From positions 64,582,228 to 64,646,227 of the forward strand of contig NW_023605083.1 in the NCBI RefSeq assembly GCF_014898055.3: DNA of 64,000 nucleotides, read 5' to 3'. The position numbers and the translations under genes were made by a program. This DNA comes from Talpa occidentalis (taxonomy: Eukaryota > Chordata > Mammalia > Eulipotyphla > Talpidae). Shown piece by piece: positions 22,155 to 35,004 of the stretch. The stretch's first letter is position 1. Every line of letters begins with the position of its first letter. The notes under the pieces were generated by a model. That model was not told the DNA's origin, searched no databases, and was given only the letters and a program-made list of their open reading frames with translations.

Positions 22155-24060
22155 GTAATTGGTTCATTCATTTATCGTGTACTTAGAGAATGCCTACTGT
22201 GGGCCAGGACTGCTGTGGGCATTGGGAATACAGCAGTGAATAAGGCATGGTCACTGCCCTCCAGAGTTGAAACAACTAACTAGCGAGTGGAATCTAGATG
22301 TTTGGTACGGTGAAGAAAAGAAAATGAGGTTGGCACATAGAGGGCACCAGGGAATGTGGTGAGGACAATTTGAGACCTGGAGTTAGGAAAGGCCATTGGT
22401 AACCAAAGGCTTGAATGAGATGCAGAAAAATCCTTATGATTTGTTGGGGTGGGGGAGAGCATTCTAGGTGGAGGGGTAGCTAGTTCAAAGGTCCTGCGAC
22501 AGGAATGAACTTGGAGTGACTGAATAGAGAAAGTTAGGGACAAAGTGAGATGAGGCAGCTGGAATAGGTAGGGGTAGCCAGATCCTGGAGGGATTTTGTA
22601 AGGTTTTGAACTGGAGGTCTTGACAACATCTGATTTACAGCATCTGATTTACGTTTGAAAAGGATCCCTCTAGCTGCTGTGAGAAGAATAGACCTAAGAA
22701 GACAGGTTGGGAAAGTTAGAGATAGCCAGGGTGAGGCATTAGGAGGAGAGGGCGCTGGAGAGGTGAGGAGGTGACAGAGACAAGGAGGAGGGATCAGATG
22801 TGGCACGAAGCTCCTGGGGCCTTAGCAGTTGGTTGGAGGTGGAATGTGAGGAAAGCAGAGCCAGTCAACGCTGTTTGCAGCCTGCATGTTTGCTGGATGA
22901 CACTGGTACCTCCACTGTCAGATTGGGTGAGTCTCAGGGAGGAGCAGGTCCTGGGGTGGGATGAGAAATGGAACCTTTAGACAGTCAACATTTAAGGTGC
23001 CTCTGAAATGAGTGAGCAGTTGGGTCTTAGTCCAGCACTCAGATGAGCAGTGGGCATGGCCCATAGTAAATTGGTGAATGGTCAGCATTCACTGGAATGC
23101 TGTGGGTGGCCAGAAACTCTGTGGGACTTGCTGAGGTCACCTACGAAGTGAGCTAGAAAGGAGTCCCAAAGCTGATCCCGTGTCTCCGAAGAGACGGAGG
23201 AACGGTTAAGGGGACCACCGGTGAGGTGGGAGGAATGCCAGGGTCTCAAAGCCAAGAAAAGAGACTTGCAGGAAGGAAGGAGAGATCAACCATGCAAACC
23301 CAGCGGAGGCCTGAGGGTGGCCTATTGGGTTTGGCAACAAGAGGAGGTCGGCCCCGGTGACCTTGGGGAGGGCCATCTCAGTGGTGCGCTGGAGGATCAG
23401 CTAATTAGAGTGCGGTGGAATCGAAAGAACGGCAGTGAGGAGATGGGGCCCCTGAGCATAGATAGTGCTGTGGACTTTTGCACCAAAGGCAAGCAACATT
23501 AGGTGGAGGCCCAGGGCCTGGTGGGGATGTCAGGACCTGTTATGTGCTGTGGGAAGGGTCAGAGAAAGGGAAACTGAAATTGTAGGAGAGGAGGGAACAT
23601 TGCTTGAGCAGTGGTGACCTTGGCTTGGAGGAAGGTGTGGAACCCAAGCGGCTGGTGGGAGGGTGCCTCTGCCAGTGTGTGAAACAGGCAGGAGGAGGGA
23701 CTCTTAAGGAAAGATGGATGAGTTGTTTTCTTCCTACTGCTTCATTTTCTCAGGGAAAGTAGCCATCAGCAGAGAGCAGGGTGTCTGAAGTTTGAGGGGA
23801 GGGAACAAGTCTCATACTCATCTAGTGAATCAGGAGGGAAATGACTGGGCCATAGCAATGGCCCACTTGAGGTTTGTGGTCGTGAATTTAAAGCAAGACA
23901 ATCGGTGTGGTTTTCTGCGTTCCTTCAGCACAGGGCAGGTAGGGAGTAGACTTGGGACTTTTCCAGGGAGTAGAAGGATAGAGCAGGCGAGACAATGCCA
24001 GGGTGGATTATCCCAGGGGGCCTGGACTTAGCTGGGGAAGGATAGTGAGGGAGGTGGGCA
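22155..24060 (-). mobile_element. Long decayed L2 LINE with RT-region remnant
   Basis: Reads as antisense L2 from its 3' end (gagaatgcctactgtgggcc, ttgggaatacagcagtgaat) through ggtagccagatcctggaggg and aggatccctctagctgctgt. Near 23280-23410 it reaches the reverse-transcriptase part (tattgggtttggcaacaag, ggtgaccttggggag). The right edge is vague. All frames are broken. Confidence 0.65.
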
Positions 24061-25450
24061 GGGAAGGGGAGATGTAGGTCTGTGTGTTGGAGGTCATCCC
24101 TTAGGGTGAGGACCGCTGGAAGAGTCTGGGAGGGTGGGCTTGGGTGCTGGAGATTGAGATGGTGTACAGTGTATCATGGCAAGGGCAGTCTGGGTGCTGG
24201 GTGTGAAAGCTGGAGTGCACTTGGAAGGGGCTCCACCCTTTTGGTCTGTCCATCTCTTGTTGGTCAGGCTGCGACCTTCACGTCCAGAGTGAAGGAGCTG
24301 GATTAAGTTCCAGCATGTGACTCAGCAGACCGGAGGGGTCAGGAGACCTGGGTGTGAGGCCTCTGTCAGTGCTGGCCTGAGCATGGACAGTCTGGGGGCT
24401 GCTGGCACCTCTGTGTGTGCAGCTTTGTGTTTTGTGAGCTCATTTGCTGCAGCAACTCTGTAAAGAGCCACGGCAGGTTGAGGAGATGGGGCCCAAAACC
24501 CGCACAAGCCCGGCTCTCCCCAAGCTCAGGCCTGAGCAGCTTCAGACCCAGGGTCTGATTTTATGAGCAGTGACAAGCCTGTTGGCTCATCAGGGATGGA
24601 AATCTGGGGTGGCTTGGGTGGAGCCCCTGTGCTGGTGTGGGGTGTCCAGTCCTCAGGATGGAGCGACTTGCCATGGCCTCTCTGGCTGGCCCTACCGACT
24701 ACACCACAGTTACCCACAGCAGGTCTCCCACTGAGGGGAGACCTCACCAATGAAGGGTGTCATTTTAGAAGCTGAAATGGGGACCACCAATCCAGGGCCA
24801 GGTCCAGGTGGCCGATGTCCTCTGGCCTCTGTCCCACAAGGCAGAGTTGGGATAAGAACTATTCGTAGGGACAGAGACATCATCATCTCTCTGCTCGGCC
24901 CTGGAAACATGCAGTGATGGGCCCTGAGCATGTCTTTGTGTCGCTTCCAGCCAGAGAAGGAGCATTGCCCCGAGACTGGACCTGGAAACCTTGAGCTTTT
25001 ATCTTCCACTGCCACCTTGGGACCTTTGAGAGAACAATTCTCTCTGGGCCTTTTTGTTGCTGCTGTAAAAAGAGGGAACATGAGGGTCCTCTGTAAAATC
25101 CCCCTACTTCATCCTTTCCTTCCCTCATTCCGAGTTAGTCTTAATTGGTTTCCTCCTTAAGTATGGTGACTGAATAGTTAATTCCATGGACTACAAGCTT
25201 CGAGAATGGCAAATTTCTTATTCCCCACGATGTTCCCAGAGCCTGGCACATAATAGCTGCTCAACACATGCCGGCTGGGTGGGTCACATGCACGCTTACT
25301 TGCAGCTCTGCACACCTGTCACTGGGGACTGCAGCGGAAGCAGCTCAGGCCTGTTTTCCCAACATCCCAGGGGTGGAGTTCTTTCTCCTTCTCCAGGGGA
25401 AGCCTCTTTCACAGAAGCTGGCACCTTGAGCACTCTGCAGAAAAGGCAAT
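24060..25450. other. Unique or highly decayed sequence, no gene seen
   Basis: May contain further L2 and a MIR scrap near 25020-25110. The open reading behind a good 3' splice site at 24951 overlaps that MIR-like sequence, so it is not called as an exon. Confidence 0.35.
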
Positions 25451-25454
25451 GCAA

Positions 25455-25650
25455 CATGATGGCTGGGGCCACGCTCTGGAGACAGACAGACCTGGGTTCA
25501 AATCCCTGCTCTGGCTGACTAGCTCCTACCTTGAATAGCTCACTCCCAGAGTCTGCTGCGCCTCAGTTACCTGAGCTGGAAAATAGAGACAGAAGAAGTT
25601 CCTTTGTGATGGTGATGTGAGGATTAACTAAAAAAAATTGAAGTGCCAAT
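25455..25650 (+). repeat. MIR SINE
   Basis: gacctgggttcaaatccctg, ctctggctgactagctcct and gatgtgaggattaacta follow the MIR order from the tRNA-related part to the 3' end. Confidence 0.75.
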
Positions 25651-25906
25651 AAAAAGAGGTACTTTTTTTTTTTCCATAAGCAGCAAATATATATTGAAAG
25701 AGTAGGAATCTTCTAGAACCTTCTGGAATCTAGCTGCTCCTGGATTATTTTCTGTGTGGCAGTTACAAAAAACTGGGGACCTTCTGCTGTGAGCAACATA
25801 AAAAGATGGGGATTGATGTGGAATTTGGGTCTGGGAGGTGTCTTGGACCTCTGACACAAGGTTCTCTCAGAACCACATCTATGTAGCAGGAAAAAGAGAA
25901 CCTACA

Positions 25907-26160
25907 GGTACAAGGGGTTAAGATGCAACCTATGAAACTATCTGCAGCCACTACAGCATGAGTTTGATCCCCAGCCAGGGAGCTACCCACATGGTGAGCA
26001 GACCTCTCCTGACTCGCCCGCTGCTCCCTCAGCAGTGTGTTTCAGTCAATCTGCCTGTTCTGCTACCCGCACTGTCTCTGGTGAATCTTCTCATCCCTCA
26101 CACCTCTGGCCTGTGCCCCAGTTCTTGTATGCATAAATAAATAAATCTTTTTTTAAAAAA
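25907..26160 (+). mobile_element. tRNA-derived SINE, 5'-truncated
   Basis: Lacks the first bases of the head (starts ggtacaaggggttaag) but keeps the whole body and the tgcataaataaataaatctt tail. Target-site duplication agagaacctaca at 25895-25906 and 26165-26176. Confidence 0.88.
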
Positions 26161-26229
26161 AGAGAGAGAACCTACACCATCAGGCTGTTAGAAGGATCAA
26201 TGAAGATGTAAATGTGCTTAGAACATAGT

Positions 26230-27470
26230 CTGCCATGTTGGTAATATTACTTTTTTTCCTAATTGTTTTACTTTCTGTTTCTGATGCTTAGAAATACCTC
26301 TTTGTTCCTTTATTATTAAAAACCATTCTCCTGTATTAGTATTTTTTTAGTGTTTTTCTTTTCTGTTTCGCTATTTAATCCATCTGGCATTTATTTTTGA
26401 ATATTTTTCCAGGTGTCTTACTCTTATCTATTTATAAATTTTATTTGTTTTTGCCACGTCTGATTTTATTTAATAAAGCTTTGCAGATACCATTGAAACC
26501 CCTTCACAGCTTCAATCCTTTCCCTCTTCATAGGTGACAACAACCTAGAACTTGGTGTTTATAATTCCCAGACATGTTTTATAATAATACTATATATGGC
26601 TAAAACCACAACTATCCCAAGGGATCTTGCAACTTACATTTTCTTTTTAAAAAACTTATTTTGACATTATTTTTAGGCTTACAGATCCGTTATAAGACTC
26701 TAGTACAAAGAATTCCTATATTGCCTTCATCCCAAATGTTAACATTTCTCACATTTACTCTCTCCTCTCTCTCTTCTCCCCCTCCCCATAACGCTGTCAA
26801 GGATATTCATTGATAAAACCAGTGTGGTGATTGAAATCAGGAAATTAACACTGATGGGGTACTGATGGTGCAAGTCTGCACACCATCTTCCTATTTCACC
26901 CTCCGCCCCAATGTCCTTTATGGGAAAAGAAAGCCCTGATCGGGGCCTCCCCTGGTGGCACAGCGTTTGAGCGCTGGGCTGCGAAGCTGCCCACAGCCTC
27001 TGCAGCGCGGGTTCGATCCCCAGCCCCTGGCGAGGGTCCCACATGGCGCAACAGACCTCTCCTGCTGCGCCCACTGCTCCTCTCAGCAGTGTATTTCAGT
27101 CCATCTGCCTATTCTGTTCCCTGCTCTGGCTCTGGTGAATTCTCTCACCCTCTCGCGCTTTTGACTGTATCCAGTGCTTGTATAAATAAATAAATCTTAA
27201 AAAAAAAAAAGAAAGCCCTGATCACAAGCTGCATCCAGTTGTCCTGTCTTTTTAATCTCCTGCCTCTGATTCAGTCTTTCATGACCTTGACATCTTTTTT
27301 TGGAGTATGGGCCGGTGGTTTCTTAGAATGCCCCTCAGTTTGGGTTTGTTTGAGGTTTCCTTATGATTAGGTCCAGGAGAAGTTTTTTTTATTTTTTTCC
27401 CCAGAACACACAGCAGTTATGCCGCGGTGTCCTCAGCATCTCTTGTTAGGACACAGCTTTACTGGATAGC
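26230..27470 (-). mobile_element. L1 copy C: 3' UTR, interrupted by a SINE
   Basis: Antisense L1M 3' UTR motifs in order: gaaatcaggaaattaacact, aatgtcctttatgggaaaag, [SINE], catccagttgtcctgtcttt, ttcatgaccttgacatc and atgattaggtccaggag. The part left of 26640 is less certain. Confidence 0.65.
26943..27206 (+). mobile_element. tRNA-derived SINE inserted in L1 copy C
   Basis: Well-preserved younger-subfamily copy: gggcctcccctggtggcaca head, gcgggttcgatccccagc B-box region, gcttgtataaataaataaat tail. The exact duplication aaaagaaagccctgatc at 26925-26941 and 27207-27223 interrupts a recognisable L1 3' UTR, which fixes the order of events. Confidence 0.93.
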
Positions 27471-27479
27471 ATGTCCTTT

Positions 27480-29690
27480 CCCACTGATTGGAAATCCACA
27501 TTCACACTTTTCTAGTCAGAAGTATATATAATTCTGACTTTTGAAATCTTACTCTTTTAAATGGATCGGTTTACCTAATTTCGTGACATATTTATGGCTA
27601 TTTTAATTACCCTTTCTCCCTACTGTGATATCATATGTTACTCTTTTAAAAAGTCTGTGCTCAAGAAAATTGTTCTACATCAATTTTATATCAACTCCAG
27701 AAGACTTTGCAGAAATCCTACTGGGATTTTGATAGGAGTGACCTTGGATTTGTCAGTTTATTTTGTGAGAATTGACATATCTGTCATGTTGTCTTCCCAT
27801 CCAGAAATAGGTCTTCATCATTCACATCTTTACTGTTTATAAAGTGTCAACATCTTCTGGTGCATGCTCATTTCTTGACAGGTTTGTGTCTTAGTGTTTT
27901 ATACTTGAGCTACACATGGGAATTGGAGTCTTCCTTTGGTTATATTTTCTTGATTATTGTTGGTGTGTAGGGAAGTCACTGATTTGTGAATACTAATCCT
28001 GTTCCTGATTACCTTGCTGAATTGTCTTTTGTTCTAATAGTTTTTCAGTGTATTCTTCTGGGTTTTTTATGTAGATGACTGCATTTGTGAATAATGGCAG
28101 GATCATCTCCCTTTCCAATACTTATACTTAATATTTCTTATTTCCAGTCTTTTCACAGTGGCTAGGATCTCCAGAATAATTTTGACTCGTAAGGTAATGA
28201 CAATGTTCATTTTCGATTATTCCTGACATTCACTAGAGTAGCCCAAGCATTATATTAAGTATTTTGGAGAGAGAATCTTTTATGGAGGTTTAACAAAAAT
28301 TCCTAGTAAATTATACTGATCTTTTTTTTTTTAAAAATTTCAAACTATCCCAGAAGACATAGGGTGATGTTTATTTTGGGAGTTGACTTTACTTTTGTAA
28401 TTTAGTGCCATGTTTTATTTGCTAACATGTATGCAGGAATTTTGGATTTGTGTTTATGTAAGATTTGTCTGTAATTTTCTCTTCAATTATCCTTGCCCAG
28501 TTTTAATAGAGTATATTGGTTTTGTAACAAGAGTTAGGATGTACCCTTTGCCCTAACAATTAAGAGAGCAGAGATATAATCTGTTTATTGAGGCTTTGGT
28601 AAAACTTGATAGTAAAATTATATGAGCATTCCCAATAGTTTTATAATTCAAATTTCTTTCTCTGATTACTGATCTACTCAAGTTTCTATTTCCTCTCGAG
28701 TCAGTTTTGGGTAATCTTACTTTAATTTTGATATGTTTTGTATGCATTTAAAAATATATATTAATATATATTCTTCCTGCCGTCCTCCTTTCCTTTATCC
28801 CTCCTGACTCTAGTAATAGGTACTGCCTTATTTCTTAATATTTTTAATTTAATTTTTACTTGGCCAGACACATGGTGGAGGAGGATATGGGTGGGACTAG
28901 TAATTTGGTAATTTCAAAGAACTTACCCTTGCTTTTATTATTAAGTCTTTTGTTTTCTGTTTCTTTAATTCCTCATTATTTTTATTCATGTTGTACATTC
29001 TATTGGCTTTTGATTTTTTTTTTCTCATTTCTTTTTCGAGTGACTGCTTTGGAAGTATCCCTTGAGTTTGGCTATATAGTGCTCTCATTGTTCATTTTTA
29101 AATAGTCTGCAGTTTGTTTTAATTTCTTAAAAAATATATATATATACCTCTAAATAACCTTTGGGTTCCATTTCCAAGTGGTTAAATTTTTTTTGTGGCT
29201 TTCTTTTTGTTTAATTATTAGTTTTATTGCTTCATGGTCAAAGAATATGGCTTGTGTAATTTCTACTTAAAAAAATTATTGAGGTGTTCTTTGCAGTCTG
29301 TCACATGATCAGTTTGCAATTGTTTCATGGACTTTTCAAAAGATGTGCATTGTTTTATAAGTACATATAAAAATATATCGAACCAGTTAATTGTGTTTTC
29401 AACTTCTTTATTGCCTCAATTTTTTTTTTAATCCCTTGGATTTGTCTATTTCTGGTAAGTATGCTTCTGGGAAGTCATGATTGTTTTTCCATTTTTCTGT
29501 GTATTTTCAATAATTTTTGTTCTGTATACTTTATGGATATATAAAAGTTCATTATTTCATATCCATTTAGTGGTTGAATTTTATATCAATTGAAACAATC
29601 TTTTTGTCCTTTGTAATTCTTTTTCTTTTTTTGCCTTGGAGTCCATCTGTTTCATTTCTGCTTTTTATTAACATATGACTAGTGTCATTT
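27480..29690 (-). pseudogene. L1 copy C: decayed ORF2
   Basis: Antisense ORF2 sequence, for example gattattgttggtgtgtagg, ttttatgtagatgactgca and ttgcttcatggtcaaagaat. AT-rich and interrupted in every frame. It continues copy C from its 3' UTR toward its 5' end on the right. Confidence 0.65.
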
Positions 29691-29694
29691 GTTA

Positions 29695-31080
29695 ATCCCT
29701 TATTTTTTCAAAAAAAGTTTAAAGTAATTTAAGACTTTACAAAGAGTGGCAGATATGGTAGAGTCCACTGTACTCTTTCTCCAGTTTTCCTCACTGATAA
29801 CATCTCACATAATCTCACTCCCTTCTATTTTAGCCTTTCTGAGTCTTTTATTTTTTAGATCATGGTCTACCCCGGGTGCCCTAATTTGTGATACCCCTCT
29901 CTTTAGCAGGGGAATTTATATACTTATCCAGATTGTGATTGCTTCAACTTTTTTGCTGCCACCATATTTGTTTTTGGTTTCCCATGATCCTGTTTCTCAT
30001 TTTTCACATGTTTAAATTTTTAACAAACATTTAACCTTGGGCAAGAATAAATTGGTATTTGTAATTACCCTCAAAGAAACATTCCCTCCCCCCAGATTTG
30101 ACCTTTAAATGCTCTTATATTTTCCTTGTCCTCTTTCCACAATCTGTTCTTAGTTAATATGACAATGGAATTTTATTTCCAGCTTTAAAAAAGTCTGCAT
30201 TGTGTTTTTGGATGTTATGTAAGAGCTGCCTTGAGCTTCACATCTAACTTGGTTCAGTCACTATTTACACTAAAATTCTGGTTTTTGCTGGGCTTCTTTC
30301 TCCTCTTCTTAGAATTCTATCTGATTTGTTTTGGAGTTATTTTCCTTAATGTTTTTCAGAAAAAGGCTGTAGTGGCACCAGAGTCTGTGCACATCAGAAG
30401 GTCATTGTTTTTCCTCACATTTGAATGGTGGGCGGGTTGACTTGAGACTGAGTTTTAGGACCTGAGTCCTTTTACTTAGAACCTGGAGCCTCGACATTCT
30501 TGTTTTCTGGCCCTTGGTCTTGCAGACGAGAAGTCTAAGGCAAGACTGAGTCTTCTTTCTCTTTTTTCCCTTCTGTGGAAGCCTTAGGGTTACTCTGCGC
30601 TCTTGGAGCTGGGCAACCTTACCAGGGTGTTTCTGGATGTTGCCTTTCATTTCCCCTCCTTAGCACTTGGATCTTTCGCTCTGAAAATGAGCCTTTATTT
30701 CTGTCTGTACTTCGCTCTGGAAAAATGAGTGACTATTGGGTCAATATTGGCTCTCCAGGGTTGAGAGACAGGGAGGGAGGGCCTGGCAACCAGATTGCTG
30801 GCCAGTGCTCTCCCAGCTATAAGGCTCCCATTTCTCACCTGGCAAAGGCAGATAAGAACAGTGCCCATCACAGGGAGCTGCTGGGAAAAGTAGGCACAGC
30901 CAACAGACCATTGACAGTAATGGAAGCTGCTCTTTCTTTGGTCCTTGAAGCTGTCACAGACGGAGGAAGGAGTGGACCTTTGAGCTAGACTTGAAGCATA
31001 GACAAGATAGGACCTTCTCTGACCCTCAGCCTCCCTACTCAAAATGATGAGACTTGATACATTTATAGGTAATAGTTGTC
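29695..31080. other. Unique or old-repeat sequence, no gene seen
   Basis: 29700-30060 is AT-rich and may be another L1 3' fragment. 30420-31060 is unique. The 137-codon plus-strand reading at 30575-30988 has no recognisable domain. Confidence 0.3.
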
Positions 31081-31083
31081 CTT

Positions 31084-31339
31084 TAAAAAAAAATACTTTA
31101 TTTTTGCGTAGAAGAACTGGGGTGTAGGCAGGAGGTGCAGGGCGTGAGAGGATTCACCAGAGACAGAGTGGGGAACAGAACTGGCAGCTCTACTAAAATC
31201 CACTGCTGAGGGGAGCAGCGGGCGAGGTCTGCTGCGCCATGTGGGTCACCTCCCTGGCCGGGGATTGAACTCTTGCTGCAGTGGTGGCGATAGCTTGATA
31301 GCACTGAGACTTTAATCCCTGTGCTTCCAGTGAGCCCCT
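31084..31339 (-). mobile_element. tRNA-derived SINE
   Basis: Minus-strand copy with the tail aaatactttatttttgcg, body gagaggattcaccagagaca and head ccagtgagcccc. Flanks tgtccttt and cgcccttt are weakly alike, so the duplication is uncertain. Confidence 0.8.
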
Positions 31340-31344
31340 CCCGC

Positions 31345-31860
31345 CCTTTTTTTGAATTTCACAGAGGAATGATTTAATGAGAATTTTTCACTCCGGAATC
31401 TTAAGTCTTACGTCTCTTCTCTCCTCTTTTTCTTTCTCTTCTGCCCCTCCTGGCCTAGCCCTGACCCATCTTCTCTTTTCTCCATTGCTTTGCCCTTTCT
31501 GGTTAATGTAACATTGTTGAAGGCAGCTCTGGGGATTCAACGAACCTTTAATTTGCCAAAGAGAAAGCACTACGGGCCTGCCTTGCCTGAGCCTGTTTTG
31601 ATGGCATAAGTGACACCTTGATGTCCTCCACCTGGTCTGCGTCTGGCACGCCCTCTGGTGTCTCCCCTGCTTCTGTCTGTTGACCTGGCACTGGAAGCTC
31701 ACCTGCGCACCCTCCGATGGCGCATGTAGTAGGAGCTTGGAAATGCTGGAAAGCAAATGTTGAATCCGCTGAGTCCGTGCTCCATTTGTCCTGCCTAGAG
31801 AAAGGTTTGCTCTCACTTCCCTGGACAGGCCCCCTCGCATTTACAGTTTTATAAAAGATT
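31345..31860. other. Unassigned sequence with a minus-strand open reading
   Basis: A 150-codon minus-strand reading (31840-31388) is rich in Arg, Gln and Lys and ends EEKEKEERRDVRLKIPE. On that strand the sequence runs into a short A-rich stretch at 31345-31351, so a processed pseudogene is possible. I recognise no parent protein. Confidence 0.25.
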
Positions 31861-32274
31861 TTATTTGTGGCTGAATGGCAGTCTCTTCTTTTAGGAAAAC
31901 AAGAAGAACTGGTTTAGGACCATTGTGAAACTTCTTTCTAATAGCAACAAGACAGGGTTCTGACAGCTTCAAAAAGGGTAATCAAGACATTCTTGCTTGC
32001 TCAACAGAAAGAGCACTTTAGGGTGATTACACGGGTTCAGAGTCACTCTGGACTCCAAGTAAGTTTCAGCTTCTAATGATGGTTATTATTTTTTTTTAGC
32101 CTCTCAGGTAATTGGTGAAAGTTTAAGTTATTTTTAGAGGTGTGCCCTAGGATGGTTTCACCAAGTTGACAGCTGTCCCTGGTGCATCTGGAACATCACC
32201 GGGAGAAATTCAGCTGGGAGGAGATGAGGATAGGGTGTGATGCCCAACATCTTTTCTCTCTTGGCATGGTTCAC

Positions 32275-32370
32275 AGAGCTAACATTTTTGAGTGTCTTCT
32301 CTGCTGGGCACTGATGAGACAGGAGAGAAGAGCAGGATGTGATCCTTGTCCTTCAGTGGCTCAATGTCCA
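32275..32370 (-). repeat. L2 LINE 3' fragment
   Basis: tttgagtgtcttctctgctg and ggatgtgatccttgtccttc match the reverse-complement L2 3' end. Confidence 0.4.
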
Positions 32371-32399
32371 GTGTGGGGGAGCACCAGGGGGGTGAATGG

Positions 32400-33380
32400 T
32401 TGCCAGTGAGTGTGGTAAGTGCACGCTCTGCACCCGGTGCTGGAGAGCTGGAGACAGTGCAGGAGAGCTGGAGGCGTGGGGAAGGTGGGAGAGCAGAGCT
32501 GGGTGAGAGGAGCCAGGCGTGGACAGGAGAGGGGAGGGCATGCTGGACAACTGCTGTGTGTGGAGAAGCTCTGAAGCGTGTGCGACATGCTGGCAGCTTG
32601 AGGGCCCCCAGAGTGTGTGGTGCATCTGGGGGGCACAGGCCCAGCTGCAAGAGGGAGGGAAGCCTCTGTGGTCCATCCTGGAAGACTGCCCTCAGCTGAC
32701 TGTGCTTGTGTTAGAACATAGACCTACTGTCGCCAGAGCCTCCATTGTTTTTTTTTTAAGAGCTCCAATCTGGAGTTTTATATAAAATTTCTTAAATTTC
32801 AAATTATGGTAAGTTATTGACAGAACTTTCAGTTGGTGTGAAACCCAAGAAAATCCACTCCAGGCCACTAGTTTATGAAATCTGTTTAGGGAACAGAGAG
32901 AAGACAGAGAGACCTTGGGGTCCTGACTGGCCTTGATGGTGTCCGGTCCACCGCCAGTGCGGGGAAGGAGAGCTTGACCTTGACTTTGAATGAGAGTCCA
33001 GGTGACTCTGGGGAACCTTGATGCCCCATAACCATACTTTTCCTGTGTGTGGCTCAGACGGCAGGGGTCAAGTTAGTTTTTTAGACTTTTTTTCTTTTAT
33101 CTCTTACTTAATCTGGACAGGGAACAGGATAGTGATAATTGAGGCTGCTTTGTTTTCTTAGCATCTCTAATTCCTTCTGCCCCCTGTTCCTATTCTGCAT
33201 AATTCTAATCCCGTGTGGGAATTTTGCCCTTTTCTCCCTCCTCTTCTGATAAATTGGAGAACAGGGTGAGGCCCTGATACATACACTTGGGGCCTAAATT
33301 AGATGTCCTGAGGGCTCATCTCGCTCCCCACCCCCCAGAGTAAGATGAATAAATATATTATTTAAAATTCTTTCCTCTTA
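32400..33380. other. Unique sequence, no gene seen
   Basis: The GC-rich part 32400-32700 gives overlapping open frames on both strands from base composition alone. No repeat family or exon is supported. Confidence 0.35.
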
Positions 33381-33384
33381 AGTA

Positions 33385-33705
33385 CATAACACAGAGATAC
33401 CCATAGAAATACGCAAGCTTCGTATGTAACTTTAAATTTTCTAGTAACCACAAAAGAAAAGGAAAAACAGGTGAAATGAACAATAATACATTTAACTCAA
33501 TATCTCTAAAATGTTATCTCAACATGTAATCAATATAACATTTTTTATTAAGCTTTTATGCATTTTTTTATCTTGCACAAAGTCCTAGAAACTGGTGTTT
33601 ATTTTCCCCACACAGCCCATTACACTTCAAATTACCCACATTTCACCTGCTCAAGAAGCCCCGTGTAGCTGGTGCCAGTGCTGTTGGACAGTATGGCAGT
33701 CACAG
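33385..33705 (+). mobile_element. hAT-Charlie DNA-transposon fossil
   Basis: In order: cttcgtatgtaactttaaat, ttttctagtaaccacaa, caggtgaaatgaacaataat, caacatgtaatcaatataa and gctgttggacagtatgg. This follows a well-known non-autonomous Charlie-type element of the MER5/MER58 group. The exact subfamily is not resolved. Confidence 0.6.
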
Positions 33706-33779
33706 GTGCACATGAAAAGGTGCTAGCCTACATGTGCCAAAGAGTACACGCACACATCCACCCTGAGCCAGGTATTTAC

Positions 33780-34320
33780 TCGTGCTTCCCCCTGCTTGGG
33801 CTTTAGTCAACTATCCCTTCTCCTGAAGATGGAATCCCACCAGCTTCCTCCTCTCTCCAGCCCTACCTCACTCCCTTTCTCTCTCTGCCCCCGCCCCAGG
33901 CTGGCCTTCTCCCCTCAAACATGCCAGGCAGCTTCCAGCCTCTGCACCCTCAGAGGCAGGATGGGCCCCCGCCTCCCGTCCCCTCCTCTCACTGCCTGAT
34001 TTACACCAAACCATATTTCAGGTAAAATGTCAGTTTTCCCGGGAGGCCTTTCGTGCTCTCCTTGCCCAGCTTCAGACTAAATTCTGTCTCCCTGTTGGAT
34101 GCTCTTACAGGGAAAGAGATGGGTCACTTTCTTCTTAGCATCCACCATGGTTTTAACTATCCTGGTTATTGGTGAAATCATTGTCCAGCACGTCTCTGCC
34201 CCATGAGCGCATGGACCGAATGCAAGGACCGCAAGGGCTTTGTGTGTTCATTTCATCCATAGCAGCTTGTATAGTGGATGCTGAGCACAGGTGATCAATA
34301 ACACGAGATGAATGATGCAG
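33780..34320 (+). repeat. L2 LINE 3' part
   Basis: caggtaaaatgtcagttttc, gggaggcctttcgtgctctc and gagcgcatggaccgaatgc, then a tail gatgaatgatg, follow the plus-strand L2 order. Confidence 0.6.
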
Positions 34321-34459
34321 GGCTGAGATTCAGTCTTGCAGAGTAACCAGGGCTCACAGCACCCCCAGAGGACCCAGATCCCTAGGCCAGGGGGTCCGCC
34401 CCTATGGCCAGTGCTGGATTGCCTGCTTTCTTACTAGCAGCATCATCCTCCCCCATCTC

Positions 34460-34650
34460 TCTCTTGACTGGCTTTTGGTTGCCTGTAAATTATATTTTTG
34501 GTGGCTGTTAATAAAAATATAGGGCTGGGGAAAAAAAGACTTCTCCTAATAGAATTTTATTAAATGGCACTAGTTTAAAAATGTCTCGTAAAAAGTTAAT
34601 TAATTTGGGATTTGGGGATGAAAGGCGTGATATAAATGTCAGTTATTATT
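34460..34650. promoter_or_regulatory. Candidate conserved non-coding element
   Basis: AT-rich, repeat-poor block with ctgttaataaaaatataggg, aatagaattttattaaatgg and aaaaagttaattaatttggg. Inferred from composition only. Confidence 0.3.
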
Positions 34651-35004
34651 ATTACAATTTCAGCCTCACGCTTACGCTCTTGATCCAGCCCCTGATCTGG
34701 AGTTTCTTCTACACCCAGGGACTGGCAGCTCCGTTGAAATGCCAGAGGCAAATTTGAGCTTTGGGGGTCTGTGGGGGACAGAGGGGACTTTGCCAAGTTA
34801 GATGGTCCTGCCTTTTCATCTTGGATGACTCAAGTTCTTGAGAGCTGTTGCCTCTGACTCAGGGCTGGGAGTCATTTGGGGCAGGATGGTCATGGCCCCC
34901 CGTGGCGCTCTGGTTCAAGCAGCCAGGAGCATCAAGGTCATGGGCTTAGCCCAAGCCCAGTCACAGATTCCTGGGATTGTTGTACTGTCAAGGCTCACTG
35001 AGAA

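Noticed and set aside
24952..25087. Open frame behind a good 3' splice site
   Set aside because: The downstream half looks like MIR (tctctctgggcc ... gtaaaaagaggg) and there is no suitable 5' splice site.
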